Below the pieces are notes generated by a model that saw only the letters and a list, made by a program, of their open reading frames with translations, made no database searches and was not told the origin of the DNA. Source: UBA1268 sp002694955 (lineage in GTDB: Bacteria > Planctomycetota > Planctomycetia > Pirellulales > UBA1268). From it: DNA of 64,000 nt. The DNA lies in contig JALCBP010000001.1 of assembly GCA_028066355.1 (NCBI GenBank), forward strand, positions 62,001 through 126,000, read 5' to 3'. The position numbers were made by a program, and so were the translations under genes. Position 1 is the stretch's first letter; every line of letters starts with the position of its first letter. Below are positions 1 through 8,133 of the stretch, one piece after another.

Positions 1-570
1 CTAGCCGTTGAAACATTCCTCGAGCAACAGAAAACTCACCCGTGCCTTAAACTAATTCTTGTGCCTAGACACGTTGAACGAACAGGCGACATTGCCAACT
101 GGTTAAACGTTCGTTTGCAGCAGCCTGATGCCAGCCATGTAGTCTGGCATACTCGCAGCACTCTCAAAAGTGACACCAATCAGTTGTCAGACAAGTCATT
201 TATCCTACTTGTAGATGTGACTGGTGAACTCGCAGCTTGGTGGGGCCTTGCAACAGTGGCTTTTGTCGGTGGCAGCCTTGATGGGCTAAGGGGCGGCCAA
301 AACATGCTCGAACCTGCTGCATATGGGGCTGCTGTTTGTTTCGGCCCTTACACAAGGAACTTCCGCACCGAAGCATCCGAACTACTCAAAGCAGAAGCTG
401 CTGTTGTTGTTCATGACGGAACAGAACTTATGGAGTTTGTCGCTCAGTGCCTGAATGATCCAGCGCACGCCAGAAAGATTGGTGCAGACGCTCAGAAGCT
501 CATTGAAAAAAAACAAGGTGGCACCACACTGACTGCTCTGCGGATTTTAGACTTCCTTCCCGCAATTTGA
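1..570 (+). CDS. waaA: 3-deoxy-D-manno-octulosonic acid (Kdo) transferase, C-terminal part (cut by window edge)
   Basis: The frame is open from base 1, so the gene begins outside the window and only the last 189 residues are present. The visible part is the C-terminal Rossmann half of a GT-B glycosyltransferase. It contains VPRHVER near the start and the acceptor/donor-site stretch LLVDVTGELAAWWGLA, followed by VGGSL and GGQNMLEPAA, all hallmark segments of WaaA/KdtA. The family transfers Kdo from CMP-Kdo to the lipid A precursor at the cytoplasmic face of the inner membrane, so its presence implies LPS biosynthesis. The GTG at 61 is internal and should not be taken as the start. metK follows on the same strand after 106 bases. 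The identification is strong, but the number of Kdo residues added cannot be read from this fragment. Confidence 0.93.
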   Translation, partial: LAVETFLEQQKTHPCLKLILVPRHVERTGDIANWLNVRLQQPDASHVVWHTRSTLKSDTNQLSDKSFILLVDVTGELAAWWGLATVAFVGGSLDGLRGGQNMLEPAAYGAAVCFGPYTRNFRTEASELLKAEAAVVVHDGTELMEFVAQCLNDPAHARKIGADAQKLIEKKQGGTTLTALRILDFLPAI

Positions 571-631
571 TCTTTACGGTTGTCTGTTTGGCCCAAAACC
601 CTGATACTACGCATCATTGATTATGAGACTC

Positions 632-648
632 GGCGAAACCATTTCGCC
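632..648 (+). promoter_or_regulatory. Perfect 7-bp hairpin between waaA and metK
   Basis: GGCGAAA (632-638) and TTTCGCC (642-648) are exact reverse complements around a three-base CCA loop, 28 bases before the metK start. It could end waaA transcription or be a leader structure of metK. There is no uninterrupted T-run after it (CTTCCTTTAACT follows), and I could not match the leader to a known SAM riboswitch. Confidence 0.4.
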
Positions 649-676
649 CTTCCTTTAACTGCAAGAGGCATCCAAA

Positions 677-1855
677 GTGGCTAGCGGCAAGTATCTCTTC
701 ACGAGTGAATCGGTCAGCATGGGACATCCGGACAAACTTTCGGACCAGATTTCGGACGGGGTCCTCGACGCCTTTCTGGCTCAAGACCCAAACAGTCGTG
801 TTGCCTGCGAAACACTTGTAACAACTGGCCTGGCAGTTATTGCTGGTGAAATCACATCTCGAGGCACGATTGACTACCAACAGGTTGTTCGTGATGTCAT
901 CCGAGAAGTTGGTTACACCGATGACGAAATGGGCATTGCTGCAGACACCTGCTCAGTTCTCGTTGCAGTTGGCAAACAGAGTGGTGATATTGCTATGGGG
1001 GTCAACGAAGACACCGATAAAGGCAAGGATATCGGTGCTGGTGATCAGGGGCTAATGTTTGGTTATGCCTGCAACGACACACCCGAATTAATGCCACTAC
1101 CGATCGCTTTGTCACATCGCATATTGAATCGTTTAGCAGACGCACGCCTTCAAGCAGATGTCGATTGGCTCCGGCCTGACTCGAAAAGCCAGGTGACCGT
1201 TGAGTACGACGGTGATAAACCAATCCGAATCGATACTATCGTTGTCTCCACGCAACACGCGCCCCATGTATCCAATGAAGAAATTCAAACATACATCATT
1301 GAGAAGATCATTAAACCCGAACTTCCTGATGACCTAGACACCAGTGATATCACATACCATATCAACCCGACTGGACGATTTGTTGTTGGTGGCCCACACG
1401 GGGACGCTGGCTTAACGGGTCGAAAAATCATTGTTGATACCTACGGTGGTTGGGGACGCCATGGCGGCGGAGCTTTTTCCGGAAAAGACCCCACGAAAGT
1501 TGACCGCAGCGCAGCTTACATGGCCCGTTACGTTGCAAAAAATATTGTTGCAGCAGGACTTGCAGACCGATGCGAAGTGCAACTTGCATACGCAATCGGC
1601 GTGACAGAACCTGTCAGCGTTCACATTGATACCGCCGGAAGTGGAAAAGTTGACGACGAGCGACTATGTTCACTCGTTCGGGAACATTTCCCACTTACAC
1701 CTCGTGGCATTATTGAACACCTCGACCTCCGAAGACCGATCTTTCGTCGAACTGCTGCCGGCGGACATTTCGGACGAGACGAATTCCCGTGGGAAAAAAC
1801 TGACAAAGCAAATGCCTTGGCAGAAGCTGCGTCTACAACAGCTGTTGCAAACTAA
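677..1855 (+). CDS. metK: S-adenosylmethionine synthetase
   Basis: Methionine adenosyltransferase makes S-adenosylmethionine from methionine and ATP, releasing phosphate and pyrophosphate, in the cytoplasm. The 392-residue length is typical. The N-terminal signature ESVSMGHPDK (ATP and metal binding), the central GAGDQGLMFGYA loop and the glycine-rich GGGAFSGKDPTKVDRSAAY motif are all intact. The start is GTG at 677: AGAGG at 664-668 sits 8 bases upstream and the protein begins MASGKYLFTSESV, as in the family. It lies 106 bases after waaA on the same strand, with a perfect hairpin between them. No ahcY or methionine-cycle neighbour is visible, so this is a stand-alone housekeeping gene here. 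Confidence 0.98.
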   Translation: MASGKYLFTSESVSMGHPDKLSDQISDGVLDAFLAQDPNSRVACETLVTTGLAVIAGEITSRGTIDYQQVVRDVIREVGYTDDEMGIAADTCSVLVAVGKQSGDIAMGVNEDTDKGKDIGAGDQGLMFGYACNDTPELMPLPIALSHRILNRLADARLQADVDWLRPDSKSQVTVEYDGDKPIRIDTIVVSTQHAPHVSNEEIQTYIIEKIIKPELPDDLDTSDITYHINPTGRFVVGGPHGDAGLTGRKIIVDTYGGWGRHGGGAFSGKDPTKVDRSAAYMARYVAKNIVAAGLADRCEVQLAYAIGVTEPVSVHIDTAGSGKVDDERLCSLVREHFPLTPRGIIEHLDLRRPIFRRTAAGGHFGRDEFPWEKTDKANALAEAASTTAVAN

Positions 1856-2019
1856 GCGGGTGACCTCGCTAGAAAATAGTGATCACGATTACAAACAACA
1901 TGAATCGTTTTTTCGAAATGAATGCCCTTAACATTTAATACCAGCACTACTGTTTAGTGCGTGGTGGATAACTAAAGGAAAGACTTTCATATATTGTTCG
2001 GAAGAACTGAGACGCATTC

Positions 2020-3027
2020 ATGCTTCCTGCCTCACAGAACGCACAACGGAATAGATTTCTTACGGGCGAAAATTCACGCCCCGACTTCCAACAAATTGCA
2101 ACAGATGCGGCCAGCTATCTCGCTGCCGGCACATCATTTTTCATTGCCGTTATCATCTTTTCTCGCCGCCTAGCCGGCGGAATCACATCGCAACCATCTA
2201 GCTCTTTACTACTTCTCTTAGCGATCATTGGGGGTGGCCTCATAGCCGCTGCAAACGGCGCCTGGTCAGAACGCCCCCCTAGTTCCCTTTGGATGATGAC
2301 AATAACTCGTTGCAGCGTTCTCATCACACTTATATCGATTGGAATTTGGCTGCCCCTTTTTTCGGCCTTCTCGTTTGCAACAACAACCCTAGCAGTCGCG
2401 ATTGCTTTCCTGCCAGCTCGTCACCCACGTAATAGAAAACTTCCTCACAACTCAAACTTTCCATACTGGACTGCTGCAACAGAATTGCAACAAGCTTTTC
2501 GTAAGAAGACACTCAATTTTTTGCGAATCGGGCAAACCAAACCAAAGCCATCCATAGAAAAAACAACACCCCCCTTTTCATTGTGGGAAACTCTCAGAAA
2601 TAAAAAACAAGATGCCAAGCAATTAGTCCCACTGAAACAACTATTGGATGAGCAGGTAATTGTTCGGCCAACAGAAAAGCATCATTCGGGAGCCGAGGAC
2701 ACATTGCTCCAATGGCAAGAGCGTTACGAATTGCCAGACGGAACCGAATACCTATGTGGTCAACTCATGATTGCTTTCTCTCCCGGAAGCCGCGTTACGA
2801 CAGGTCACGTTGGATTCTGTCCGGCTTTCCAGAAGACGCCAATCGTTGAGGTCACCACCAACTACGATGCCCTGGAAGTCTCGGTTACAGTAGCGGAAAT
2901 ACTACCATGGGGCATCCGCATTGAATGCCGAGTTGAAGAACCAATCGACGAGTGCACCGCTATCCCCGTGTCTCTAAGCGTGAACAAACCGCTAGGATCA
3001 AATACGTCATTTACACCTCACAAATAA
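2020..3027 (+). CDS. Conserved-looking membrane protein of unknown function
   Basis: I do not recognise a named family in this 335-residue protein. Residues about 30-125 hold three or four hydrophobic segments (around AGTSFFIAVIIF, SSLLLLLAIIGGGLIAA, CSVLITLISIGIWLPLF and TTLAVAIAFL). A basic linker of about 80 residues follows, then a soluble C-terminal domain of roughly 110 residues beginning near LPDGTEYLCGQLMIAFSPGSR. The tail has alternating beta-type segments and may be cytoplasmic because the linker is lysine-rich. The gene lies 164 bases after metK and is followed after 14 bases by a tiny membrane ORF, so the two may be co-transcribed. The gene is likely real: long uninterrupted frame, ATG start and clear domain architecture. 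Confidence 0.72.
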   Translation: MLPASQNAQRNRFLTGENSRPDFQQIATDAASYLAAGTSFFIAVIIFSRRLAGGITSQPSSSLLLLLAIIGGGLIAAANGAWSERPPSSLWMMTITRCSVLITLISIGIWLPLFSAFSFATTTLAVAIAFLPARHPRNRKLPHNSNFPYWTAATELQQAFRKKTLNFLRIGQTKPKPSIEKTTPPFSLWETLRNKKQDAKQLVPLKQLLDEQVIVRPTEKHHSGAEDTLLQWQERYELPDGTEYLCGQLMIAFSPGSRVTTGHVGFCPAFQKTPIVEVTTNYDALEVSVTVAEILPWGIRIECRVEEPIDECTAIPVSLSVNKPLGSNTSFTPHK

Positions 3028-3041
3028 GGTATGCACTGAAC

Positions 3042-3152
3042 ATGGCACGCTGGCCCGAGCACATGTGGACTACACTTTTCACATATGGTCTCATTTTCAT
3101 TCTTTTCCCCCTGCTCTGCTTCCTACTATGGAATTGGGTTCGTGGTTTTTAA
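3042..3152 (+). CDS. Candidate 36-residue single-pass membrane protein
   Basis: This short ORF starts at ATG 3042, 14 bases after the stop of the membrane-protein gene, with AAGG at 3026-3029 about 12 bases upstream. It encodes a hydrophilic N-terminus (MARWPEHMW), one strongly hydrophobic helix of about 20 residues (LFTYGLIFILFPLLCFLLW) and a short basic end. No family is recognised. It fits the only gap before the UDPGP gene and has the composition of small membrane proteins, but at this size chance cannot be excluded. Confidence 0.4.
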   Translation: MARWPEHMWTTLFTYGLIFILFPLLCFLLWNWVRGF

Positions 3153-3185
3153 TCCTCTTTCGATTTCATTAGTACAACACCACTC

Positions 3186-4610
3186 ATGCCACCACCAGCT
3201 GCACTTCTCAATCTATTACAACAACACAGCGAAGAACATCTACTTGCCCACTGGGATCAACTCTCCAAAAGAGAATGTAATCAGCTGCAATCCCAACTGT
3301 TGGCAATTAATTGGCATGAGATTGCTGCTTGCAAGAAACTGGTCGAAGCACATCAGCAAAGAAGAAATAAACAAAACCATGAGGATTTAAAGAACGCGGT
3401 GACGCCGCATTGTCATAAAATTGGTGAGCACACAGCAACACCATCAGACGCTCTTAATCGTGGGCATCAATGCCTACGCACCGCCCAGGTAGGTGCGATA
3501 TTGATGGCAGGGGGTCAGGGTACGCGTCTTGGATTCAGTGAACCAAAAGGAACTTTTCCTATTGCACCAATATCAAAGGCGACCCTTTTCGATGTGCTCC
3601 TTGGACAACTGAATGCAATCAAAAAGCGATTTGGAAGCCGTATTCCCCTTGCAATTATGACAAGCGCTGCCACAGATACGGCCACACGTAGATTCATGGC
3701 CGAAATGAACTCTTGTGGCCTTGATCCTGATCAAATCTTTTTTTTCTGCCAAGGTAATCTACCTACAATTGATGCAATGAATGGTCACCTTCTACTTGAT
3801 GCACGTGATCATGTTGCAGTTGCACCAGATGGACATGGTGGAATGCTACAAGCACTTACGGAAAGTGGTGGTCTTGATTGGTTTCGCCAGCAGGATTGCC
3901 ACACGCTTGTAAGCTTCCAGGTAGATAACCCGCTCGCGAAACCACTTGATCCAGAATTTCTGGGCTACCATTTACTCTCCGGATCATCACTTTCAACACA
4001 AGTTATTGAGAAAATTGATCCTAGCGAGCGAGTTGGTGTTGTTGCTGAATCAGGAGGTGCAACAAAAATTATTGAATACAGCGATCTGCCTGAAGCCATT
4101 GCTGCAGAGCGGCTACCGGACGGGAGGCTACGATTCTTTGCCGGTAGTATAGGAATTCATGCATTTCAAAGAAATTTCCTTGAAAACGTTGCTTCTTCCC
4201 AGGCAAGCCTTCCGCTACACATCGCACATAAAAAAGTCCCTTTTATCGATGGACACGGTTGCCAGGTGCAACCATCGACACCGAACGCTTTCAAATTTGA
4301 GCGTTTTATATTTGACTTGATGCCTCTGGCCGATAGCGTGACTGTTATTGAGATTGATCCAGCAGAAGGTTTTGCCCCACTGAAAAATCCATCTGGTGCG
4401 GCCAAAGACTCTCCCGAAACGGTACAGCAGGCAATCAATGCTTATGCCACCAGGCATCTCGCACGAGCTGGTATCACGGTGTCGCCAGATACGCATGTAG
4501 AACTAGATACTGCGTCAATTTTTGACGACGAAGATCTACGACTAATTGCAAAGTCTGCAACTTTTCCAAACAACCATATTGACTGCCCACAAATTGTTCG
4601 GGCAATCTGA
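3186..4610 (+). CDS. UDPGP-type UTP:sugar-1-phosphate uridylyltransferase (UAP1-like)
   Basis: This is a GT-A-like nucleotidyltransferase of the UDPGP family. It would form UDP-sugar plus pyrophosphate from UTP and a sugar 1-phosphate; UDP-GlcNAc or UDP-glucose are the likely products. After about 100 helical residues comes the nucleotide loop ILMAGGQGTRLGFSEPKGTF (residues about 104-123). The uridine-binding QVDNPLAKPLDP segment and a C-terminal FIFDLMPLAD stretch follow. This family is the common pyrophosphorylase in eukaryotes; most bacteria use the unrelated GlmU or GalU. At 474 residues it matches the UAP1 class. manC follows 36 bases downstream on the same strand, so the two likely form a nucleotide-sugar unit. 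The sugar specificity cannot be decided from sequence alone. Confidence 0.88.
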   Translation: MPPPAALLNLLQQHSEEHLLAHWDQLSKRECNQLQSQLLAINWHEIAACKKLVEAHQQRRNKQNHEDLKNAVTPHCHKIGEHTATPSDALNRGHQCLRTAQVGAILMAGGQGTRLGFSEPKGTFPIAPISKATLFDVLLGQLNAIKKRFGSRIPLAIMTSAATDTATRRFMAEMNSCGLDPDQIFFFCQGNLPTIDAMNGHLLLDARDHVAVAPDGHGGMLQALTESGGLDWFRQQDCHTLVSFQVDNPLAKPLDPEFLGYHLLSGSSLSTQVIEKIDPSERVGVVAESGGATKIIEYSDLPEAIAAERLPDGRLRFFAGSIGIHAFQRNFLENVASSQASLPLHIAHKKVPFIDGHGCQVQPSTPNAFKFERFIFDLMPLADSVTVIEIDPAEGFAPLKNPSGAAKDSPETVQQAINAYATRHLARAGITVSPDTHVELDTASIFDDEDLRLIAKSATFPNNHIDCPQIVRAI

Positions 4611-4646
4611 AGATATTTAGAGACCATACTTTGGAGAAAAATTTCC

Positions 4647-5729
4647 ATGCTTCATGCAACCATTATGGCAGGTGGATCAGGAACCCGCTTCTGGCCATCA
4701 AGTCGTGCAAAACTACCAAAACAACTATTACCGCTTGCAGGCTCAGAAACACTTCTGCAAGACACAGTTCGGCGACTCCGAGGGCTTATTCCCCCAGAGC
4801 GCACCCTTATTGTCACCAACAATCAACTAACAGATGCCGTTGAGAAACAGCTACCAGAACTCCCATCAACTGCATTTGTTGGCGAGCCCTGTAAGCGGGA
4901 CACCGCTCCCTGCATAGGACTAGCTGCGTTGCTCATACTTCAACAAGATTCCGACGCAACGATGGCAGTCATGCCCAGTGATCATGTAATCGATCCAACT
5001 AAATCATTCCAGAGAGCTTTGCTTCAGGCAAAAGACCTTGTTGATAAAAACCCGGATCGACTTGTCACATTTGGGATTCGCCCATCAACCCCGTCATCTA
5101 GCTATGGATACATTCAACAGGCAGAGCCCCTGGCCCACAAAGAGAATGATGCACCGGTTCACCGAGTCGCTCAATTCCGAGAGAAGCCACCTGTTGATGT
5201 AGCAAAAGAATATCTCGCTGCTGGCAACTTTCTCTGGAATGCAGGAATCTTCGTCTGGCGAGCAAAGACAATTATTGAGGCACTTGAAAAACATCAACCA
5301 GAGTGTTTACTGCACCTAAAACGTATTGCAGAAAACTGGAACACCCCCCAGCGCGATGAGATTTTTTCAAAGGAATTTGCAGCGATAAAAGGGGTTTCTA
5401 TCGACTACGCTGTGCTTGAGCACGCTGCAGAAGTCGCTGTAATTGAGGCACCCTTCACATGGGATGACCTTGGTGGTTGGTCGGCTGTCGCCCGTCAAAG
5501 GGGACAAGATGACAATGGAAATACTGTTGTTGGACGTCACTTAGGCATTGAATCGAGGAATGTCCTTGTGCATACAAGCGATGACCACCTCGTTGTCACT
5601 TTGGGTCTGGATAATATTCTTTTAGTACACACTGAGGACGCCACCTTAGTTGCTGACAGATCGCATGAGGAACACATTCGCAAAGTAGTCACCGAGCTGG
5701 AAAGTAAAGCATGGCACAAATTTCTCTAA
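4647..5729 (+). CDS. manC: Mannose-1-phosphate guanylyltransferase (GDP-mannose pyrophosphorylase)
   Basis: Makes GDP-mannose from GTP and mannose 1-phosphate in the cytoplasm. The N-terminus carries the signature MAGGSGTRFWPSSR followed by KLPKQLLPL, then AVMPSDHVI (metal/nucleotide region), an FREKP motif and WNAGIFVW. The 360-residue protein has only the nucleotidyltransferase and its left-handed beta-helix-like tail. The C-terminal phosphomannose isomerase domain of bifunctional AlgA/ManC proteins is absent. It starts at ATG 4647 right after a UDPGP pyrophosphorylase, and its last 19 bases overlap the next gene. GDP-mannose could feed LPS or exopolysaccharide synthesis, or a polyprenyl-phosphate-mannose synthase such as the GT2 protein at 52 kb. 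That link is inference. Confidence 0.95.
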   Translation: MLHATIMAGGSGTRFWPSSRAKLPKQLLPLAGSETLLQDTVRRLRGLIPPERTLIVTNNQLTDAVEKQLPELPSTAFVGEPCKRDTAPCIGLAALLILQQDSDATMAVMPSDHVIDPTKSFQRALLQAKDLVDKNPDRLVTFGIRPSTPSSSYGYIQQAEPLAHKENDAPVHRVAQFREKPPVDVAKEYLAAGNFLWNAGIFVWRAKTIIEALEKHQPECLLHLKRIAENWNTPQRDEIFSKEFAAIKGVSIDYAVLEHAAEVAVIEAPFTWDDLGGWSAVARQRGQDDNGNTVVGRHLGIESRNVLVHTSDDHLVVTLGLDNILLVHTEDATLVADRSHEEHIRKVVTELESKAWHKFL

Positions 5730-6751
5730 GGAAAACTGTTCATCTAAAGCTATTCTCCTTACTACATCGTACTGGTGCCTCAGCCTGCCTTCTTTTTGCA
5801 TTAATTCAGCATGTTACCGGCGCCGAGCCTCTAGCCCCAGAGGACACTAAAACACATTGGGTCAGTCAATTTTTTGATACGTTCACTGCCGCTACTGATG
5901 CCCTACAGTGGTCAGATGTGCGAGTCGTCAGTAATTGGCGAATACAACAGCATGCCCAGTCCAAAACGTATCGGCTCTTGGATTTATCTGACCATACTGT
6001 CATCGAAGGAAGCCTCCGAGACTGCTCAACTGAACTTTGTTCCAATATTGAAAAAGGAAGCGTTGCTCCAGTCAAAAAAGAGGTTGTCGTCGTTCTTCAT
6101 GGCCTTGGTGAGAGCCGAGGCGCCATGCAGCCTCTTGTTTCATTTCTCGAAGAGAACATGACTGCCAGTATCCTGACCTTCGGTTATGCTAGCCCTCAAG
6201 CACCGCTTGCATCACATGCCCATTCACTAGGCAGGGTACTTGCGGGACTTCCACCAACTACCAACATCAATTTCGTAGGTCATAGCATGGGGAATTTGGT
6301 TGTACGGCGGTGGCTACAAGATGCACAACCAAAAATTATTCATCGTATCAATCGTATGGTAATGCTCGGTCCACCCAATCAAGGATCGGATCTGGCTCAA
6401 ATGGCCGCAAGTAATCCATTCCTTAGAAACCTCGCATCTGGTGCAGCTCGGGAACTTGTACTGCATTGGGACAGGCTTAGTCGTGAACTTCAGACACCCC
6501 CATTTCAATTCGGGATCATAGCCGGTGGGAAAAATGACAACGAAGGATATTCACCGCTACTCAAGGGTGACGATGATGCGATTGTCCGCGTATCAGAAAC
6601 ACAACTTGATGGTTCAGGCGGTTTTCTGGTCATACCTGTTCGTCACTCACGCATGATGTACAACAAGGATGTGCAGGAGGAAACACTTCGTTTCCTTTTG
6701 AAAGGGCGATTCACTCAGCAATCTTCTCCTACAAGTCCTCCTGAAAAATGA
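5711..6751 (+). CDS. Secreted or anchored alpha/beta hydrolase (lipase/esterase-like)
   Basis: A 346-residue alpha/beta-hydrolase-fold protein. The N-terminal 40 residues contain a basic start and a hydrophobic stretch (SACLLFALIQHVTGA), which suggests export or membrane anchoring. The fold is shown by VVVLHGLGESRG (oxyanion loop), the intact nucleophile elbow GHSMG (in NFVGHSMGNLVV) and an acidic D/H-containing C-terminal part. The closest general resemblance is to triacylglycerol-lipase or PGAP1-like esterases, with LGPPNQGSDLA after strand 6. Its start overlaps manC by 19 bases and its stop overlaps ruvX as ATGA, so the three are probably translated from one message. The substrate is unknown. 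Confidence 0.85.
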   Translation: MAQISLRKTVHLKLFSLLHRTGASACLLFALIQHVTGAEPLAPEDTKTHWVSQFFDTFTAATDALQWSDVRVVSNWRIQQHAQSKTYRLLDLSDHTVIEGSLRDCSTELCSNIEKGSVAPVKKEVVVVLHGLGESRGAMQPLVSFLEENMTASILTFGYASPQAPLASHAHSLGRVLAGLPPTTNINFVGHSMGNLVVRRWLQDAQPKIIHRINRMVMLGPPNQGSDLAQMAASNPFLRNLASGAARELVLHWDRLSRELQTPPFQFGIIAGGKNDNEGYSPLLKGDDDAIVRVSETQLDGSGGFLVIPVRHSRMMYNKDVQEETLRFLLKGRFTQQSSPTSPPEK

Positions 6752-7233
6752 ACTCTCCCAAACTTCCCTCAGGCCGACTCGCCGGTGTTGACTATGGTCG
6801 ACGCAGGATCGGTATATCAATTTGTGATACCGAAAGAATGATTGCGAGCCCACACCTAATTCACACAACAACCGGAGACCGAAAGTCTGATGCCGAGTTT
6901 TTTTTAAATCTCGTTGAGCATGAAGAAATTGTTGGCTTTGTTGTTGGACTTCCTATCCACTCCGATGGAAGAAACAGTGAAATGTCTACTGAAGTGGAAA
7001 AGTTTGCGAACTGGTTATCGGATACGACTAAGCGGCCAATCGTTTTCCAAGACGAGCGGCACACGTCTCAGGAAGCGTCTGGACTACTGAGGCCTGCGCG
7101 ACTTACTCGGGGCCGAAAAAAAAAGCGGCATGATGCCGTTGCAGCCCAAGTCATACTCAGCAATTGGTTAGAGAAACAGGTCACAACAGAAAGTAATTTG
7201 CACCCAGCAGAACAACAAAATCGGGATGAATAG
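6748..7233 (+). CDS. ruvX: Putative pre-16S rRNA nuclease / Holliday junction resolvase-like YqgF
   Basis: RNase H-fold protein of the YqgF/RuvX family, implicated in 16S rRNA 5'-end maturation and once proposed as a Holliday junction resolvase. The 161 residues include the first catalytic aspartate in LAGVDYGRRRIGIS, the central VVGLPIHSDG segment (family: GLP-N-DG) and the DERHTS acidic motif. The C-terminus is slightly extended (about 20 polar residues). The ATG at 6748 overlaps the stop of the hydrolase gene as ATGA, and the stop overlaps the next gene by 8 bases, indicating translational coupling. Confidence 0.93.
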   Translation: MNSPKLPSGRLAGVDYGRRRIGISICDTERMIASPHLIHTTTGDRKSDAEFFLNLVEHEEIVGFVVGLPIHSDGRNSEMSTEVEKFANWLSDTTKRPIVFQDERHTSQEASGLLRPARLTRGRKKKRHDAVAAQVILSNWLEKQVTTESNLHPAEQQNRDE

Positions 7234-8098
7234 TAACAAACAAAACAGTCGATCTCGCTTAATTGTTGGGTGCGGCTATCTTGGCCAAAGGGTTGCAGAC
7301 CGCTGGCTTCAGTCTGGATCCAACGTTTTTGCTATTACCCGCAGTTCAACGAATGCCAAAAATCTTTCTGCAGGAGGCATCCATCCAATCATCGGTGATG
7401 TGACTACTGCTGATGGATTACCAGAGGCTATTCGAGACTTGCCAGAGGTGGACACTGTTCTATGGGCAGTTGGGTTTGATCGAAGTGCACATGCGAGCTA
7501 CCGCGATGTTCACGTCAACGGGCTCCTCCGCACACTTCAACAAATCCCAAACAAACCGCGTGTCGTATTCATCAGTTCGACCGGTGTTTGGGGCGAAGAG
7601 ACTAATGAGGTGGATGAATCAACTCCTGCCTCACCTACACGAGAAGCAGGAGTTGTATTGCTTGAAGCGGAAACCGCTCTCAGGAGCCATCCAAAGGGGC
7701 CGGGCGTTGTTCTTCGGCTCGCTGGCATCTACGGACCTGGCCGGCTGCCGCGCCTAAGCGATATTCAAGAAAACAAGCCGATCGCTGCAGATCCCGACAG
7801 CTGGCTTAACCTGATTCATGTCGATGACGCAGCCTCGGTAATCTGCGACATCAGCGAACTTCCTGCACCAAAGAGCCTCTATATTGTCTCAGACACAACC
7901 CCAATACGACGTGAACATTGGTACTCATCTCTCGCAGAGCTTACAAATAGCCCACGTCCAAGGTGGGCCACTAATTCCCGCCTACGCGGTGGAAATAAAC
8001 GAGTGAATTCAGATCACGTTTGGCGCGACACAAAGAAACAACCCAAACACCCAAATTCGATTGATGCTATGAGAACACTTCTTCAGAAATCTTCATGA
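7226..8098 (+). CDS. NAD(P)-dependent epimerase/dehydratase family protein (YeeZ-like)
   Basis: Extended short-chain dehydrogenase/reductase of 290 residues. The N-terminal Rossmann motif is RLIVGCGYLGQRVADRW, where GCGYLG replaces GxxGxxG, as in the YeeZ/YefA-like subgroup. SSTGVWG is present at the active-site serine/threonine strand, and RLAGIYGPGRLPR follows. The usual YxxxK catalytic pair is not obvious (the region after SSTGVWGEE lacks it), so the protein may bind NAD(P) without the classic reaction. It overlaps ruvX by 8 bases and ends the plus-strand run; prc converges from the other side after 35 bases. The substrate is unknown. Confidence 0.85.
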   Translation: MNSNKQNSRSRLIVGCGYLGQRVADRWLQSGSNVFAITRSSTNAKNLSAGGIHPIIGDVTTADGLPEAIRDLPEVDTVLWAVGFDRSAHASYRDVHVNGLLRTLQQIPNKPRVVFISSTGVWGEETNEVDESTPASPTREAGVVLLEAETALRSHPKGPGVVLRLAGIYGPGRLPRLSDIQENKPIAADPDSWLNLIHVDDAASVICDISELPAPKSLYIVSDTTPIRREHWYSSLAELTNSPRPRWATNSRLRGGNKRVNSDHVWRDTKKQPKHPNSIDAMRTLLQKSS

Positions 8099-8133
8099 AT
8101 GTCCGAGTGGAATCAAGTATCTGCTCACGATAA

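Noticed and set aside
571..676. SAM riboswitch upstream of metK
   Set aside because: Only one hairpin is clear and none of the conserved SAM-I or SAM-II core sequences is present.
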